Shown here: in pieces, positions 38,916-50,400 of the stretch
Numbering within the stretch: position 1 is the stretch's first letter
Layout: each line of letters starts with the position of its first letter
NCBI GenBank assembly: GCA_023375785.1
Contig: SZWC01004847.1
Span: 101,480-165,479 of the forward strand
Direction of reading: 5' to 3'
Source: Penium margaritaceum
Taxonomy: Eukaryota; Streptophyta; Zygnematophyceae; Desmidiales; Peniaceae
Length of the DNA: 64,000 nt
The notes under the pieces: model-generated
The model's input: the letters and a program-made list of their open reading frames with translations, nothing else
Told to the model about the DNA's origin: nothing
Databases searched by the model: none
Translations under genes and position numbers: made by a program

Positions 38916-41900
38916 GGCTATCAACTAAAAAGCACAAATACCTTCAGTACGTAGTGACAAGGCGTGGCAACCATGTTCAGTGACAAACCAAAGTAGGCAT
39001 ATGCCACTAACCATGACCAAAAAAACTTTACAGTGTGTGGTCAACGTTGAAAACTCATAACACGAGTCACAAATGGTCAGAGGGGGAAACAATGGGTTGG
39101 GAACACTAGTAATCAACTAGAAAGTACAATGACCTTCAACAAGCAGTGGCACGGTGTGGCTAGCGTGCACATTGACTAACCAAAGGATGCATACGTCACT
39201 CACAATGACCAAAGAAGTCCACTATGTGTGGTCAACATTGACAACTCATAACACAAGTCACAAATGGTCACAGGGAGACCTGTGGTTGATACAATGGTTT
39301 GGGAACCATATGTATCAAAAAGAAAGGACAAAGAACTTCAATGCGTAGAGGCACGGTGTGGCTACTATGCACACCAAACAACCAAACTAGGCATATGTCA
39401 CTGACCATGACCAAAGAAGTTCAGTATGGGTGGTCAACGTTCACAACCCATAACTCGAGTCACAAATGGTGAGAGGGGGAAATAATGGTTTCGGAATAGT
39501 AGTTTTCAACTTGCAAGTACAACGACCTTCAATACGTAGTATCACAGTATGGCTACCATGCACAATGACCGACCAAAGCATGCATATGTACTGGCTTTGA
39601 CCAAAGAAATACGGTGTGTGTGGTCATCGCTAACAAATCATAATAGGAGTCACAAATGGTCAGAAGGGGAAACAATGGATTGGGAAAACCAGGTATCAAC
39701 TAGCAAGCACAAGGACCTTCAACAAGTATTGGCACGATTTGGCTACCATGTACAATGACCAACCAAAGTAGGCATGTGTCACTGACCAAGACCGAAGAAT
39801 GTCACTATGTGTGGTCACATTTGACAACTCATAACACAAGTCACAAATGGTCAGAGGGGGAAACAATGGTTTTTGAATATTAGTTATCAATTTGCAAGTA
39901 CAAATACCTTCAATATGTAGTGGCACAGTGTGGCTACCATGCACAATGACCAACCAAAGAATGCATATGTCACTGACCATAAACAAAGAATTTCACTTCA
40001 TGTGGTCAACGTTGACAACTTAGAACAAGAGTCACAGATAGTCAGAGGGGATAACAATGGTTTGGGAACACTGGCTATCAACAAGAAAGCACAAAGACCT
40101 TCAATACGCAGTGCCTTGGCGTGGCAACCATGTACAGTGAAAAACCAAAGGAGGCATATGCCACCAACCATGACCAAAAGAATTTCACAGTGTGTGGTCA
40201 ACGTTGAAAACTCATAACACGAGTCACAAATGGTCAGAGGGGGAAACAATGGGTTGGGAACATTAGTTATCAACTAGCAAGTACAAACACCTTCAACATG
40301 TAGTGGCACGGTATGGCTAGCGTGCACAGTGACCAACCAAAGGATGCATACGTTACTGACTATGACCAAAGAAGTCCACTATGTGTGGTCAATATTGACA
40401 ACTCATAACGCGAGTAACAAATGGTCAGAGGGAGAGACAATGGTTTGAGAACCCTATGTATGGACTAGAAAGGACAAAGAAATTCAATACGTAGTAGCAC
40501 GGTGTGGCTACTATGCACACCGAACAACCAAACTAGGCATATGTCACTGACCATGACCAAAACATTTCAGTATGGGTGGTCAACATTCACAATCCATAAC
40601 ACGAGTCACAATTGGTAAGAGGGGGAAAAAATGGGTTCACAGTATAAGTTTTCAACTAGCAAGTACAATGACTTTCAAGTAGTTGCACGGTGTGGCTACC
40701 ATGCACAATGACCGACCAAAGTAGGCATATGTGCCTCCTTTGACCAAAGAAATCCGCTGTGTGTGGTCAACGTTGACAACCTATAATAAGAGTCACAAAT
40801 GGTCATAGGGGGAAACAATGGGTTGGGAACACCAGGTGTTAACTAGCAAGCACATGGACCTTCAATAAGTAGTGGCACGGTATGGCTACCATGTACAAAG
40901 ACCAACCAAAGTAGGCATGCGTCACTGGCCATGACCAAAGAAATCCGCTGTGTGTGGTCAGCGTTGAAAACTCATAACACGAGTCACAAATGATCAGAGG
41001 GGGAAACAATGGGCTGGGAACACTAGTTATCAACTAGCAAGTACAAAGACCTGCAACAAGTAGTGGCACGGTGTGGCTAGTGTGGACAGTGACCAACCAA
41101 AGGATGCATACGTCACTGACTACTACCAAAGAAGTCCACTATGTGTGATCAACATTAACAACTCATAGCAGGAATCACAAATGGTCAAAGGGAGAGACAA
41201 TGGTTCCGGAACCCTATGTATTGACTAGAAAAGACAAGGAACGTCAATATGTAGTGGCACGGTGTGGCTACTATGCACACCAAACAACCAAAATAATCAT
41301 ATGTCACTAACCATGACCAAAGAATTTCAGTATGGGTGGTCAACGTTCACAATCCATAACACGAGTCACAAATGGTCACAGGGGGAAACAATGGTTTCCG
41401 AGTATTAGTTTTCAACTAGCAAGTACAACGACCTTCAATAAGTAGTAGTACGGTGTAGCTACCATGCACAATGACCGACCAAAGTAGGCATATGTACTGC
41501 CTTTGACCAAAGAAATCCGCTGTGTGTGGTCAATATTGACAACTCTTGATTCGGGTCACAAATGGTCACAAGGGGGAGAAACAATGGTTTGGGAACACCA
41601 GGTATCAACTAGAAAGCACAAGGACCTTCAATAAGTAGTGCCAAGGTGTGGCTACCATGTACAATGACCAACCAAAGTAGGCATGTGTCACTGGCCATGA
41701 CCAAAGAATGTCACTATGTGTGGTCCACTTTGACAACCCATAACACGAGTCACAAATGGTCAGAGGGGGAAACAATGGTTTGTGTATACTAGTTATTGAT
41801 TAGCAAGTACAAAGACCTTCAATATGTAGTGGCACAATTTGGCTACCATGCACAGTGACCAACCAAAGTCTACATGTCACTGACCATGAACAAAGAATTT

Positions 41901-43422
41901 CACTTCATGTGGTCAACGTTGACAACTCACAACAAGATTCACAGATAGTATGAGGGTGTAAAAATGGTTTGGGAACACTGGCTATCAACTAGAAAGCACA
42001 AAGACCTTCAGTACGTAGTGACACGTCATGGCAACCATGTACAGTGACAAGCCAAAGTAGGCATATATCACTAACCATGGCGAGAAGAGTTTCACTGTGT
42101 GTGGTCAACGTTGAAAACTCATAACACGAGTCACAAATGGTCAGAGGGGGGGAAAATGGGTTGGGAACACTAGTTATCCACTAGCAAGTACAAAGACCTT
42201 CAACAAGTAGTGGCACGGTGTGGGTAGTGTGGACAGTGACCAACCAAAGGATGCATACGTCACTGACTATGACCAAAGAAGTCCACTATGTGTGATCAAC
42301 ATTGACAACTCATAACACAAGTCACAAATGGTTAGTGGGAGATACAATGGTTTGGGGACCCTATGTATCGACTAGAAAGGAAAATGAACTTCAATTCGTT
42401 GTGGCACGGTGTAGCTACTATGCACACCAAACAACCAAACTAGGCATATGTCACTGACCATGACCAAAGAATTCCAGTATGGGTGGTCAACGTTCACAAC
42501 CCATAACACGAGTCACAAATGGTCAGAGGGGGAAACAATGGTTTCAGAATATTAGTTTTCAACTAGCAAGTACAACGACCTTCAATAAGTAGTAGCATGG
42601 TATGGCTACCATGCACAATGACTGACCANNNNNNNNNNNNNNNNNNNNNNNNNNNNNNNNNNNNNNNNCTAGAAAGGAAAATGAACTTCAATTCGTTGTG
42701 GCACGGTGTAGCTACTATGCACACCAAACAACCAAACTAGGCATATGTCACTGACCATGACCAAAGAATTCCAGTATGGGTGGTCAACGTTCACAACCCA
42801 TAACACGAGTCACAAATGGTCAGAGGGGGAAACAATGGTTTCAGAATATTAGTTTTCAACTAGCAAGTACAACGACCTTCAATAAGTAGTAGCATGGTAT
42901 GGCTACCATGCACAATGACTGACCAACGTAGGCATATGTACTACCTTTGACCAAAGAAAGCCGTTGTGTGGGGTCAACGTTAACAACTCATAACACGAGT
43001 CACAATTGGTCATAGGTGGGGAACAATGGTTTGGGAACACCAGGTATCAACTAGCAAGGACAAGGACCTTCAATTAGTAGTGGCACAGTGTTGCTACCAT
43101 GTACAATGACCAACCAAAGAAGGCTGTGTCACTGACCATGACCAAAGAATATCACTATGTGTGGTCAACTTTGAAAACTCATAACACAAGTCACAAATGG
43201 TCAGAGGGGGAAACAATGGTGTGTGAACACTAGTTATCAATTAGCAAGTACAAAGACCTTCAATATGTAGTGGCACATTGTGGCTATAATGCACAGTGAC
43301 CAACCAAAGTATGCATATGTCACTGACTATGACCAAATAATTTCACTTCATGTGGTCAACGTTGACAACTCACAACAAGAGTCAGAGATAGTCTGAGGGG
43401 GTAACTATGGTTTGGGAGCACT
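38916..43422 (+). repeat. ~191-bp satellite, right block
   Basis: It resumes within an A monomer (ctggctatcaact) and continues B-C-D-E-F-A-B-C-D-E. Near 40880-41040 there is a chimera with the head of F and the tail of B (an F-A deletion), then C-D-E-F-A-B-C-D, the gap, D again, E, F and A. It is cut by LTR element 3 at 43423. The C monomer near 39275 carries a short insertion (ctgtggttgata). No gene is supported. Confidence 0.95.
42372..42925. other. Gap of 40 N flanked by identical 257-bp copies (assembly artefact)
   Basis: Bases 42372-42628 and 42669-42925 appear identical and lie directly on each side of the N run 42629-42668. Removing one copy and the gap restores the normal monomer order C-D-E. 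Other neighbouring copies of the same monomers differ at many positions, so perfect identity points to unmerged contig ends rather than a biological duplication. Confidence 0.85.
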
Positions 43423-44099
43423 TGTCTGAATACTGCAATAAATAGTGAGGAGATTGGTAGAAGCAGGTAGAGGCAAGATGACGTGCGGAAGTACGTCAAT
43501 ACAATGACAGAAGGGATGAGAGGAGAAAATGGCACCAGGAGTTAGTCGCAGAGGCTCGGGGACGACTGAGGGATGTGATAGGAGTGCGAGGTAGACAGGC
43601 AGCTGCTTGTGGGAGGGAGTTGAGGCGGAGCAAAAGTGATGGATTAGTGAGGCAGGAGCAAAAGTGGCGAGGAGCGAGATCGTGAACTGAGAGTGGATGC
43701 CGAGAACAGAGGTGGCGAGGAGCGAGATCATGAAGTGAGAGTGGATGGCAAGAACAGAGGTGGCGAGGGGCAAGCAGAGCAAAGACACGGCTTGCGAAGC
43801 CTTGGAACCAAAGGCGATCAGGAAGGAAAGTCTATTCTGGGTTGAATTAGGGAGGGAATGAACATCCTCCGTATGTACAACAGAACAAGACAAAGCAAGT
43901 ACTAACGGCTTCTTTCCGCTAGCCGGATGTGTGGTGATGTGGTCGCTTATTAGGGACGGCTCGATTCTGGTGGAACGGTCGTGACCGACCAGCTGTTGTC
44001 GAGGAGGTTTGGTGCGGGACCTGAACCGGTAACGAGAGTTCGGATTATCTGAGGGATATTTATTATGAGGAGGACCTTTTCGGAGTCATATTGCTGACA
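43423..44099 (-). repeat. 3' LTR of element 3
   Basis: Minus-strand start TGTCAGCAATATGACTCC at 44099 and end TTCAGACA at 43423. It shares the CGGCTAGCGG...AAGCCG block, the ggatgttcattccct motif and the cctttggttcc motif with the LTRs of elements 1 and 2, but is otherwise strongly diverged. Confidence 0.8.
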
Positions 44100-44115
44100 G
44101 CCCTCCTGAGTCCGA
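44080..44115 (-). promoter_or_regulatory. PPT and imperfect hairpin at the LTR junction of element 3
   Basis: On the minus strand TCGGACTCA (44115-44107) faces TGACTCCGA (44088-44080), pairing at 8 of 9 positions. The 18-base loop contains the purine-rich tract ggaggg and the LTR start TGTCAG. Position and loop size match elements 1 and 2, while the stem sequence differs. Confidence 0.5.
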
Positions 44116-44137
44116 CAATGTATAAATGCCCGAGTGC

Positions 44138-44704
44138 CTATAGGGCCTCAGTGTCCACGTGTCGCTGTCTAATGGGGGGATTGACCACTCGACGGAGGGA
44201 GAGGATGATCACGTTGCAGAGATTTGGGTTCTGCGCTGCTGCCACAAGGGTGTGCCACATTGCTGCGACAGGTGACACCTCGTCGATGATCATGTGGTAG
44301 AAAGTATGGGTGGTGTCACGTAGGCACCTTTTTATGTCCTGCAAGGTTGTCGTGTATGTCCTTGTGGGACACCCGGGGTTGTCATAGACTCCTAGAAAGA
44401 GGGAGAGTTGATACCCGCAGAGGAAAGAGTGCTTTGTCTTGATTTGTATGCCACTATACCAGTCGTGGATGTCTTCTCCCAACTGATCAAGGATAGGAAT
44501 GTGTGTCCAGTCGAGGGCTTGTGTTGCCATGATGATTGGTCGTTGAGAGTGCATGGCAGTTGCTGGTGTCTGCTCACCAGCGTAGTGTAGCAGGTTCACC
44601 CTGCTGAGGATAGAGCTGGGGTTGGAGAGAGGAGAAGAGAGAGAGAGGGTGGTGATGGAAGGGAAGAGAAGTGATGCAGAAGGTTCGGCGTGGGTGCAGG
44701 TCAC
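44138..44704 (-). CDS. Gag-like protein of LTR element 3
   Basis: A 188-residue ORF ending 38 bp before the LTR. After a Ser/Leu-rich start, residues 70-105 carry a Gag-like core: PILDQLGEDIHDWYSGIQIK with W82, then HSFLCGYQLSLFLG. Residues 121-155 contain LQDIKRCLRD and VAAMWHTLV, matching the helical pattern and the A-x-x-x-W-x-x-L motif of copia-type Gag (UBN2-like families). There is no zinc knuckle and no protease, integrase or reverse transcriptase around it. The product would assemble with or parasitise particles of a full element. It is the best-preserved Gag of the three elements here; the start ATG at 44704 is tentative and an internal one near residue 51 or 59 is possible. Confidence 0.6.
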   Translation of the reverse strand: MTCTHAEPSASLLFPSITTLSLSSPLSNPSSILSRVNLLHYAGEQTPATAMHSQRPIIMATQALDWTHIPILDQLGEDIHDWYSGIQIKTKHSFLCGYQLSLFLGVYDNPGCPTRTYTTTLQDIKRCLRDTTHTFYHMIIDEVSPVAAMWHTLVAAAQNPNLCNVIILSLRRVVNPPIRQRHVDTEAL

Positions 44705-45544
44705 TGAGTAGTGTCACCACCCAGGTCCGATTTGTCGAGTAGATGAGATGAAGAAGGATGCTGAGGAGGATGATGTAGCGGCGGAGGAGGATGCTGCGGA
44801 GGAGGAGGATGCAGCGGAGGAGGAGGATGTTGCGGAGGAGGACGATGCTGTGGAAGTGAGCGCAGGGTTGGAACCACATGCGCTAAGAATGTTTCAGCGT
44901 TGTCGCAGGTCGTCGCAAAGCTGGCGATGCGACCGGGCGGATCCGTGTGCGGAGCAGAGGATGAAAGCACCGTCGGAGATGGAGGAATGTTGAACGATGA
45001 AGTGGGCACAGGGGAGAAATCACGTGTGCTGAGGATGTTTCGGCATGGGTGAAGGTCTTCGCGAGGCTGGCGATGCGACCGGGCAGATCCGTGTGCCGAG
45101 CAGATGATGAAAAAACAGCTCAAGGTGAAGAGATGCTGAACGACAGAGTGGGCGCAGGGGCAAAACCACGTGCACTGCAGATCAGAGGAGTAGAATGCGG
45201 CAAGGGGAAGGCAAGAGCCGACGCGCCGTGGGAAGTCTGCTGCCGGCACGGATGCACGCTGCTGCAAAGCGGGCAGCTAGCGCATGCAGATTCCTGTGCT
45301 GGCAGTAGATGCTGATGCTTGCTGAGAAGGAGGAGGAAGCTTGCTGCTGAAGGAGTGGGCGCATGGGCGAAACCACGTGCTCTACGGAAAGATTCGGCGT
45401 GGGCGCAGGTCCTCGGGGAGGGGCCGATACAACCGGGCGGATCCGTGTGCCGAGAGGAAAAACAATGCTGGAGGCGGAGGAATGGCTGATGACGAAGTGG
45501 GCGCAGGGGCGAAACCACGTGCACTGCAGAACAGTGACTGGAAA
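44705..45544 (-). repeat. Spacer of element 3 with five G-box units
   Basis: In minus-strand order the CACGTG cores are at 45516, 45374, 45167, 45021 and 44875 (the last is cacatg), spaced 142, 207, 146 and 146, nearly the same as in element 1. The cacacggatctgcccggtcg-like motif lies between them. Short minus-strand open frames are Ser/His/Pro-rich and show no domain. Confidence 0.7.
44781..44849. repeat. GGA-rich 15/18-bp short tandem repeat
   Basis: Four units beginning gcggaggagg and ending gatgct/gatgca/gatgtt/gatgct, of 15, 18, 18 and 18 bp. It lies within the spacer of element 3 and has no counterpart that I can see in elements 1 and 2. Confidence 0.8.
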
Positions 45545-46510
45545 TCACTGGCAACCACTCGCAACAACTCGCAACCACTCAGAACTACTCACAACCACTC
45601 GCAACACTCACAATCACTAACAACGACTTCCAACCACTCGCAACCACTTGTAACCACTCATAACCACTCGCAACTTGCAACCACTCACAACTACTCGCAA
45701 GCACTGGCAACCACTCGCAACCAGTCGTAACCACTCAAACCACTCGCAACGCTTGGCAACCACTTGAAACCACCCGCAAAAACTTGCAATCATTCGCAAC
45801 CACTCGCAACTACTCCAAACCACTCGCAAACACTCACAACCACTCATAGCCATATGCAACCACTTGAAACCACTCACAACCACATGCAACCACTCGCAAC
45901 CACTCACGGCCACTTGTGACCACTCGCGACCACTCGCAACCACTTGCAAACACTCGCAACCACCCGCAACCAGTCACAACAACTCACAACAACTTGCAAC
46001 AACTCGCTACCACTCGCAACCACACGCAACCACACGCAACCACTCGCAACCACTCGCAACTAGTCACAACCATTGGCAAACACTTGCGACCACTCCTAAC
46101 AACTGGCAACCACTCCCAACCACTCGCAACCACTCACAACCACTCGCAACGACTCGCAACCACTCATAACCACTCGCAACCACTCCCAACCACTCGCAAC
46201 CACTCACAACCAATCGCAACGACTCGCAACCACTTGTAACCGCTCACAACCACTTGCAACCACTTGCAACCACTCTCAACCACTCGCAACCACTCGCAAC
46301 CACTCCCAACCACTCGCAACCACTCACAACCAATCGCAACGACTCGCAACCACTTGTAACCGCTCACAACCACTTGCAACCACTTGCAACCACTCTCAAC
46401 CACTCGCAACCACTCGCAATCACTCACAACCACTTGCAACCACTCGCAACCACTCACAACCACTTGCAACCACTCGCAACCACTCACAACCACTCGCAAC
46501 CACTCGCAAC
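45545..46510. repeat. Decamer tandem array, segment 1 (CGCAACCACT)n
   Basis: Tandem 10-bp units with consensus CGCAACCACT; the commonest variants change CGC to TGC or CAC. Early units (to about 46000) are more irregular than later ones. A 120-bp segment at 46201-46320 is repeated at 46321-46440. The plus strand is very poor in G and T. No gene is supported. Confidence 0.97.
46201..46440. repeat. 120-bp direct duplication within the decamer array
   Basis: Twelve decamers including caatcgcaac, gactcgcaac and cgctcacaac at 46201-46320 recur at 46321-46440, with differences only near the end of the second copy. Confidence 0.88.
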
Positions 46511-46770
46511 CAGTGTTGACCTGGCCACCCCGGACCCCGGAACATTGATGTCCACCCCGACACATCGATCTGATCCCCCCCACATCGGCCACCCCGGAAC
46601 CTCGGACCCTACCGGGGTTGGACTGTTCACTTTTCCTGCTTGTCCTGGATGCATTATCCTTGCTAAATGCCCTTTTTTTTGCTGTGTCAGTTGCGGGTCT
46701 CCTCCACAGTCGCTCAAATTTCCGCTTTTTTGCATAGCCTGCCACGCTGACTCACTCTCAATGGCACAAA

Positions 46771-46816
46771 GTGACGCGTCACGTACTGATATTGCAAAGC
46801 GTAGATGACGCGTCAC
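46771..46816. promoter_or_regulatory. Paired palindromes TGACGCGTCA
   Basis: GTGACGCGTCAC is a perfect 12-bp palindrome at 46771-46782; TGACGCGTCA recurs 34 bp downstream at 46806-46815. The spacing is a little over three helical turns. They could be bound by a dimeric factor or by transposase; function unknown. Confidence 0.5.
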
Positions 46817-47309
46817 CTCATATGCCAGATTTCAACTCAAGTTCAAAAGACAATTGAGTGTGAATAATCCTAGTTTGCAGTGCAAAGTTATGGGCTCACA
46901 GTTTAGGCATCGATGCTCTCCGCTCTGAATTTGATGTTCGGCGTTTATATGTCAAACTATGGAGGAAAAAGATTGATTTCTACATTTTGGAAACATAGTT
47001 TTGAGGCTCCGAGTACAATTGTCAAAGGCGGGATTCCGAAATCTGAAGTTCAAAATTCTGTCTTTGAAGTTTGAAGTTCAATGTCAGTGGGTCAGATTTT
47101 TGATTGAGAATTCTATGGTTTGCTTGAAAACTAGAAGCTGCGGGCTGATTCAGCATCCAATTCATATCAGAGACCCTGATGTAATCAGTGTTTATAACTG
47201 GAGTGTGTGTGGATATGTCGGTGGCGGGGGAGGGGGGGGGGCTGTCACCCACAATTTTCGAAAGTGGTACGCACTTAGCCACCGTGTCAGACGTTGTCAG
47301 TCATTTTTC

Positions 47310-47342
47310 GGGGGAGCGGGAGGGGAGGGGTGGGCAAGGGGC
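47310..47342 (+). other. G-rich tract with G-quadruplex potential
   Basis: Runs of five, three, four, four and three or more G separated by one to three bases. A second tract lies at about 47220-47243. Both are in the non-autonomous hAT element, near its right end. Confidence 0.6.
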
Positions 47343-47453
47343 ATTTTGCACCGGATTCAAAAAAGAACTTCACCCACATCAATGCCCAATCGGTGTGGAT
47401 CGCGGTTCCGCAGGCGCTGTGATAGGAAGCCGCAGAACCCTGGGTCAACAATG

Positions 47454-50400
47454 CTCTCAACCACTCACAACCACTTGTAATCACTTGCAACCACTCGCAA
47501 CCACTGGCATCCACTTCCAACCACTTGCAACTACTCCCAACTACTCGCAACCACTCGCAACCACTTGCAACCACTCATAACCACTCGCAACCAATTGCAA
47601 CCACTCACAACCACTCACAACCATTTGCAACAACACGAAACCACTCGAACCCACTCGCAATCACTTGCAACCACTTGCAACCACTTGCAACAACTTGCAA
47701 CCACTCGCAACCACTCACAACCACTCGCAACCACTCGCAACCACTCCCGACAACTCGCAACAACTCGCCACCACTCGCAACCACTTGCAACCTCTCACAA
47801 CCACTCCCAAAAACTCGCAACCACACCCAACCACTCGCAACAACTTGCAACCACTCGCAAAAATCACAACCACTCGTAACCACTCGCAACTAATTGCAAC
47901 CACTTGCTACCACTCGCAAGTAATTGCAACCACTCACAACCACCCACAACCACGCGTAACCACTCGCAACCACATGCAACCACCTGCAACCACTTACAAC
48001 CACTCATAACCACTCGCAACTGCTTGCAACCACTTACAACTACTCGCAACCAATCGCAACCACTCGCAACCAGTTCCAACCACTTGCAACCACTCGCAAC
48101 CACTCAAAACTACTCGCAACCACTCAGTACCACTTTCAACCATTTGCAACTACTCGCAACCACTTGTAACAACTCACAACCACTCCCAACCACTTGCAAC
48201 CACCAAAACCCACTCGCAACCAGTCGGAACCACTCACAACCACTCGCAACCACTTGCAACCACTCGCAACCACACGCAATTACTCGCAACCACTGGCAAC
48301 TACTCACAACCACTTGCAAATACTTACAACAACTCCTAACAACTCGAAACCACTCCTAACCCCTCGCAACAACTGGCAACTACTCACAACCACTTGCAAA
48401 CACTAACAACCACTCTGAACAACTCGCAACCACTCCTAACCACTCTTAACCATGCGCAACCACTCACAACCACTCGCAACGACTCGCAACCATTCGTAAC
48501 CACTCGTAACCAATTGTAACCACGCGCAACTACTCGCAACCACTCGCAATAACTCACAACCAATTGTTACCACTCGCAACCACTTGCAACCAATCGCAAC
48601 TACTCACAACCACTCGCAACCACTCGTAACCACTCGGACCACTCGCAACCAATCGCAGCCACTCACAACCACTTGCAATCACTCACAACCACTCACAACC
48701 ATTGGCATCCACTTGCAACCACTCGCAACTACTCATAACTAGTGGCAACCACTCGAAACCACCTGCTACCAGTCGCAACGACTTGCAACCACTCACAACC
48801 ACTTGCAACCACTCCCAAGCCCTCACAACCACTCGCAACCACTCTCAACCACTCGCAACAACTCACAACCACTCACAACCACTCGCAACACCTCGCAACC
48901 ACTCGCAACCACTTGCAACCATTCGCAACCACTCGCAACCACTAATAACAACTTGTAACCACTCGCAACCACTCGAAATCACTCGCAACCACTCACAACC
49001 TTGCGTAACCACTTGCAACCACTTGCAACCACTTGCAATCACTCGCAACCACTCGAAACTACTTGCAACCACTCGCAACCACACGTAACCACTTGCAACC
49101 ACTTGCCACCACTCAAAACCACTCGCAACCACTCACAACCACCGGCAACCACTCGTAAGCACTCGCAACCGCGCGAAACCACGTGCAACTGCTCGCAACC
49201 ACTAAACGCCACTAGCAACCACTCGCAACCACTCGCATCCACTTGCAACCAATTGCAACCACTAACAACCACTCACAACCACTTAAAACTAGTGGCAACC
49301 ACTCGCAACCACTTGCAACAACTCGCAACCACTCCAAACAACACACAACCACTTGCAAACACTTGCAACTTTTCGCAACCACTCGCAACCATTTGCAATC
49401 ACTCGCAACCACTCGCAACCAAGCGCAACCACTCGCAACCACTCCTCACCACTCGCAACCACTCGTAACCACCAGCAACCACTCAAAACCACTTGCAAGC
49501 ACGCGCAATGACTCACAACCACTAGCAATCACTGGCAACCACTCAGAAGCACTCGTAACCACTCGCAACCACTCACAAACAGCCGCAAGCACTCATAACC
49601 ACTTGCAACTACTCGCAACCACTTGCAACAACTCGCAACCACTCACAACCACTCTAAACCACTTGCAATCGTTTCCAATGACTCGCAACCCCTCGCAACC
49701 ACTAGCATCCACCAACAACCACTCGCAACCACTAACAATCACACGCAACCACTCGCAACCACTCGCAACCACTCGTAACTAATCGCAACAACTCATAACC
49801 ACTAGCAACCACACACAACCACTTGCAACCACTTGCAATCACTCACAACCACTTGCAACCACTCGCAACCACTCGTTACCACTGGCAACCACTCGCAACC
49901 ACTCACAACTACTCACAACCACTTGCAACCACTTGCAACCACTCGCAACCACTTGCGACTACTTGCAACCACTAGCAACCACTCACAACCACTAGCAACG
50001 CATCGCAACCACTTGCAACTACTCCCAACCACTCGCAACCAATCTCAATCACTTGCAACCACTCCCAACACATCGTAACCACTTGTAACCACTCACAACC
50101 ACTCCCAACCACTTGCAACTACTCACATCCACTTGCAACCACTCGCAACCGCTTGCAACCACTCGTTACCACTCGCAACCTCTCGCAACAAATTGCAACC
50201 ACTACCAACCACTTGCGACCATACGCAACCACTCGCAACCATTCGCAACCACTGGCAACTATACAAAACCACTCACAACCACACACAACCACCCGTAACC
50301 AATTGCAACCACTTGCAACCACTCACGACCACTTGCAACCACTCGCAACCTTTTGTGACCACTCGCAACCACTCACAACCACTAGAAACCAATCACAACC

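Larger units (their letters stand above)
43423..45544 (-). mobile_element. LTR element 3: Gag-only copia-like element, minus strand, 5' part lost
   Basis: Read on the minus strand: G-box spacer, Gag-like ORF, PPT, and a complete 677-bp LTR (44099-43423, TGTCAGCAATATG ... TTCAGACA). The LTR contains CGGCTAGCGGAAAGAAGCCG as in elements 1 and 2. No PBS or 5' LTR is present: the element ends about 20 bp beyond its first G-box unit, where the decamer array starts. On the right flank (plus-strand left) it interrupts an A monomer. It thus joins the satellite domain to the decamer domain. Confidence 0.8.
46511..47453. mobile_element. Non-autonomous hAT element (~0.94 kb) inside the decamer array
   Basis: The only non-decamer island in the array. 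Its ends are inverted: left CAGTGTTGACC, right end reverse complement CATTGTTGACC. It is flanked by CTCGCAAC (46503-46510) and CTCTCAAC (47454-47461), an 8-bp duplication with one mismatch. The decamer phase after the element is displaced by this 8-bp duplication rather than continuing uninterrupted. No transposase is present; short open frames show no domain. Inside are two copies of TGACGCGTCA (46772-46781 and 46806-46815) and G-rich tracts near 47220-47243 and 47310-47342. Confidence 0.75.

Noticed and set aside
685-43000. Recurrent 60-80 residue open frames in satellite monomers (for example 14080-14319, 17513-17752, 35338-35577)
   Set aside because: They restart at the same ATG in C-type monomers because the monomers are copies, the ~191-bp period is not a multiple of three, other monomer types do not keep the frame, and the peptides match no domain I recognise.
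44748-44993. Acidic 81-residue plus-strand frame
   Set aside because: Arises from the GGA-rich short repeat, antisense to element 3.
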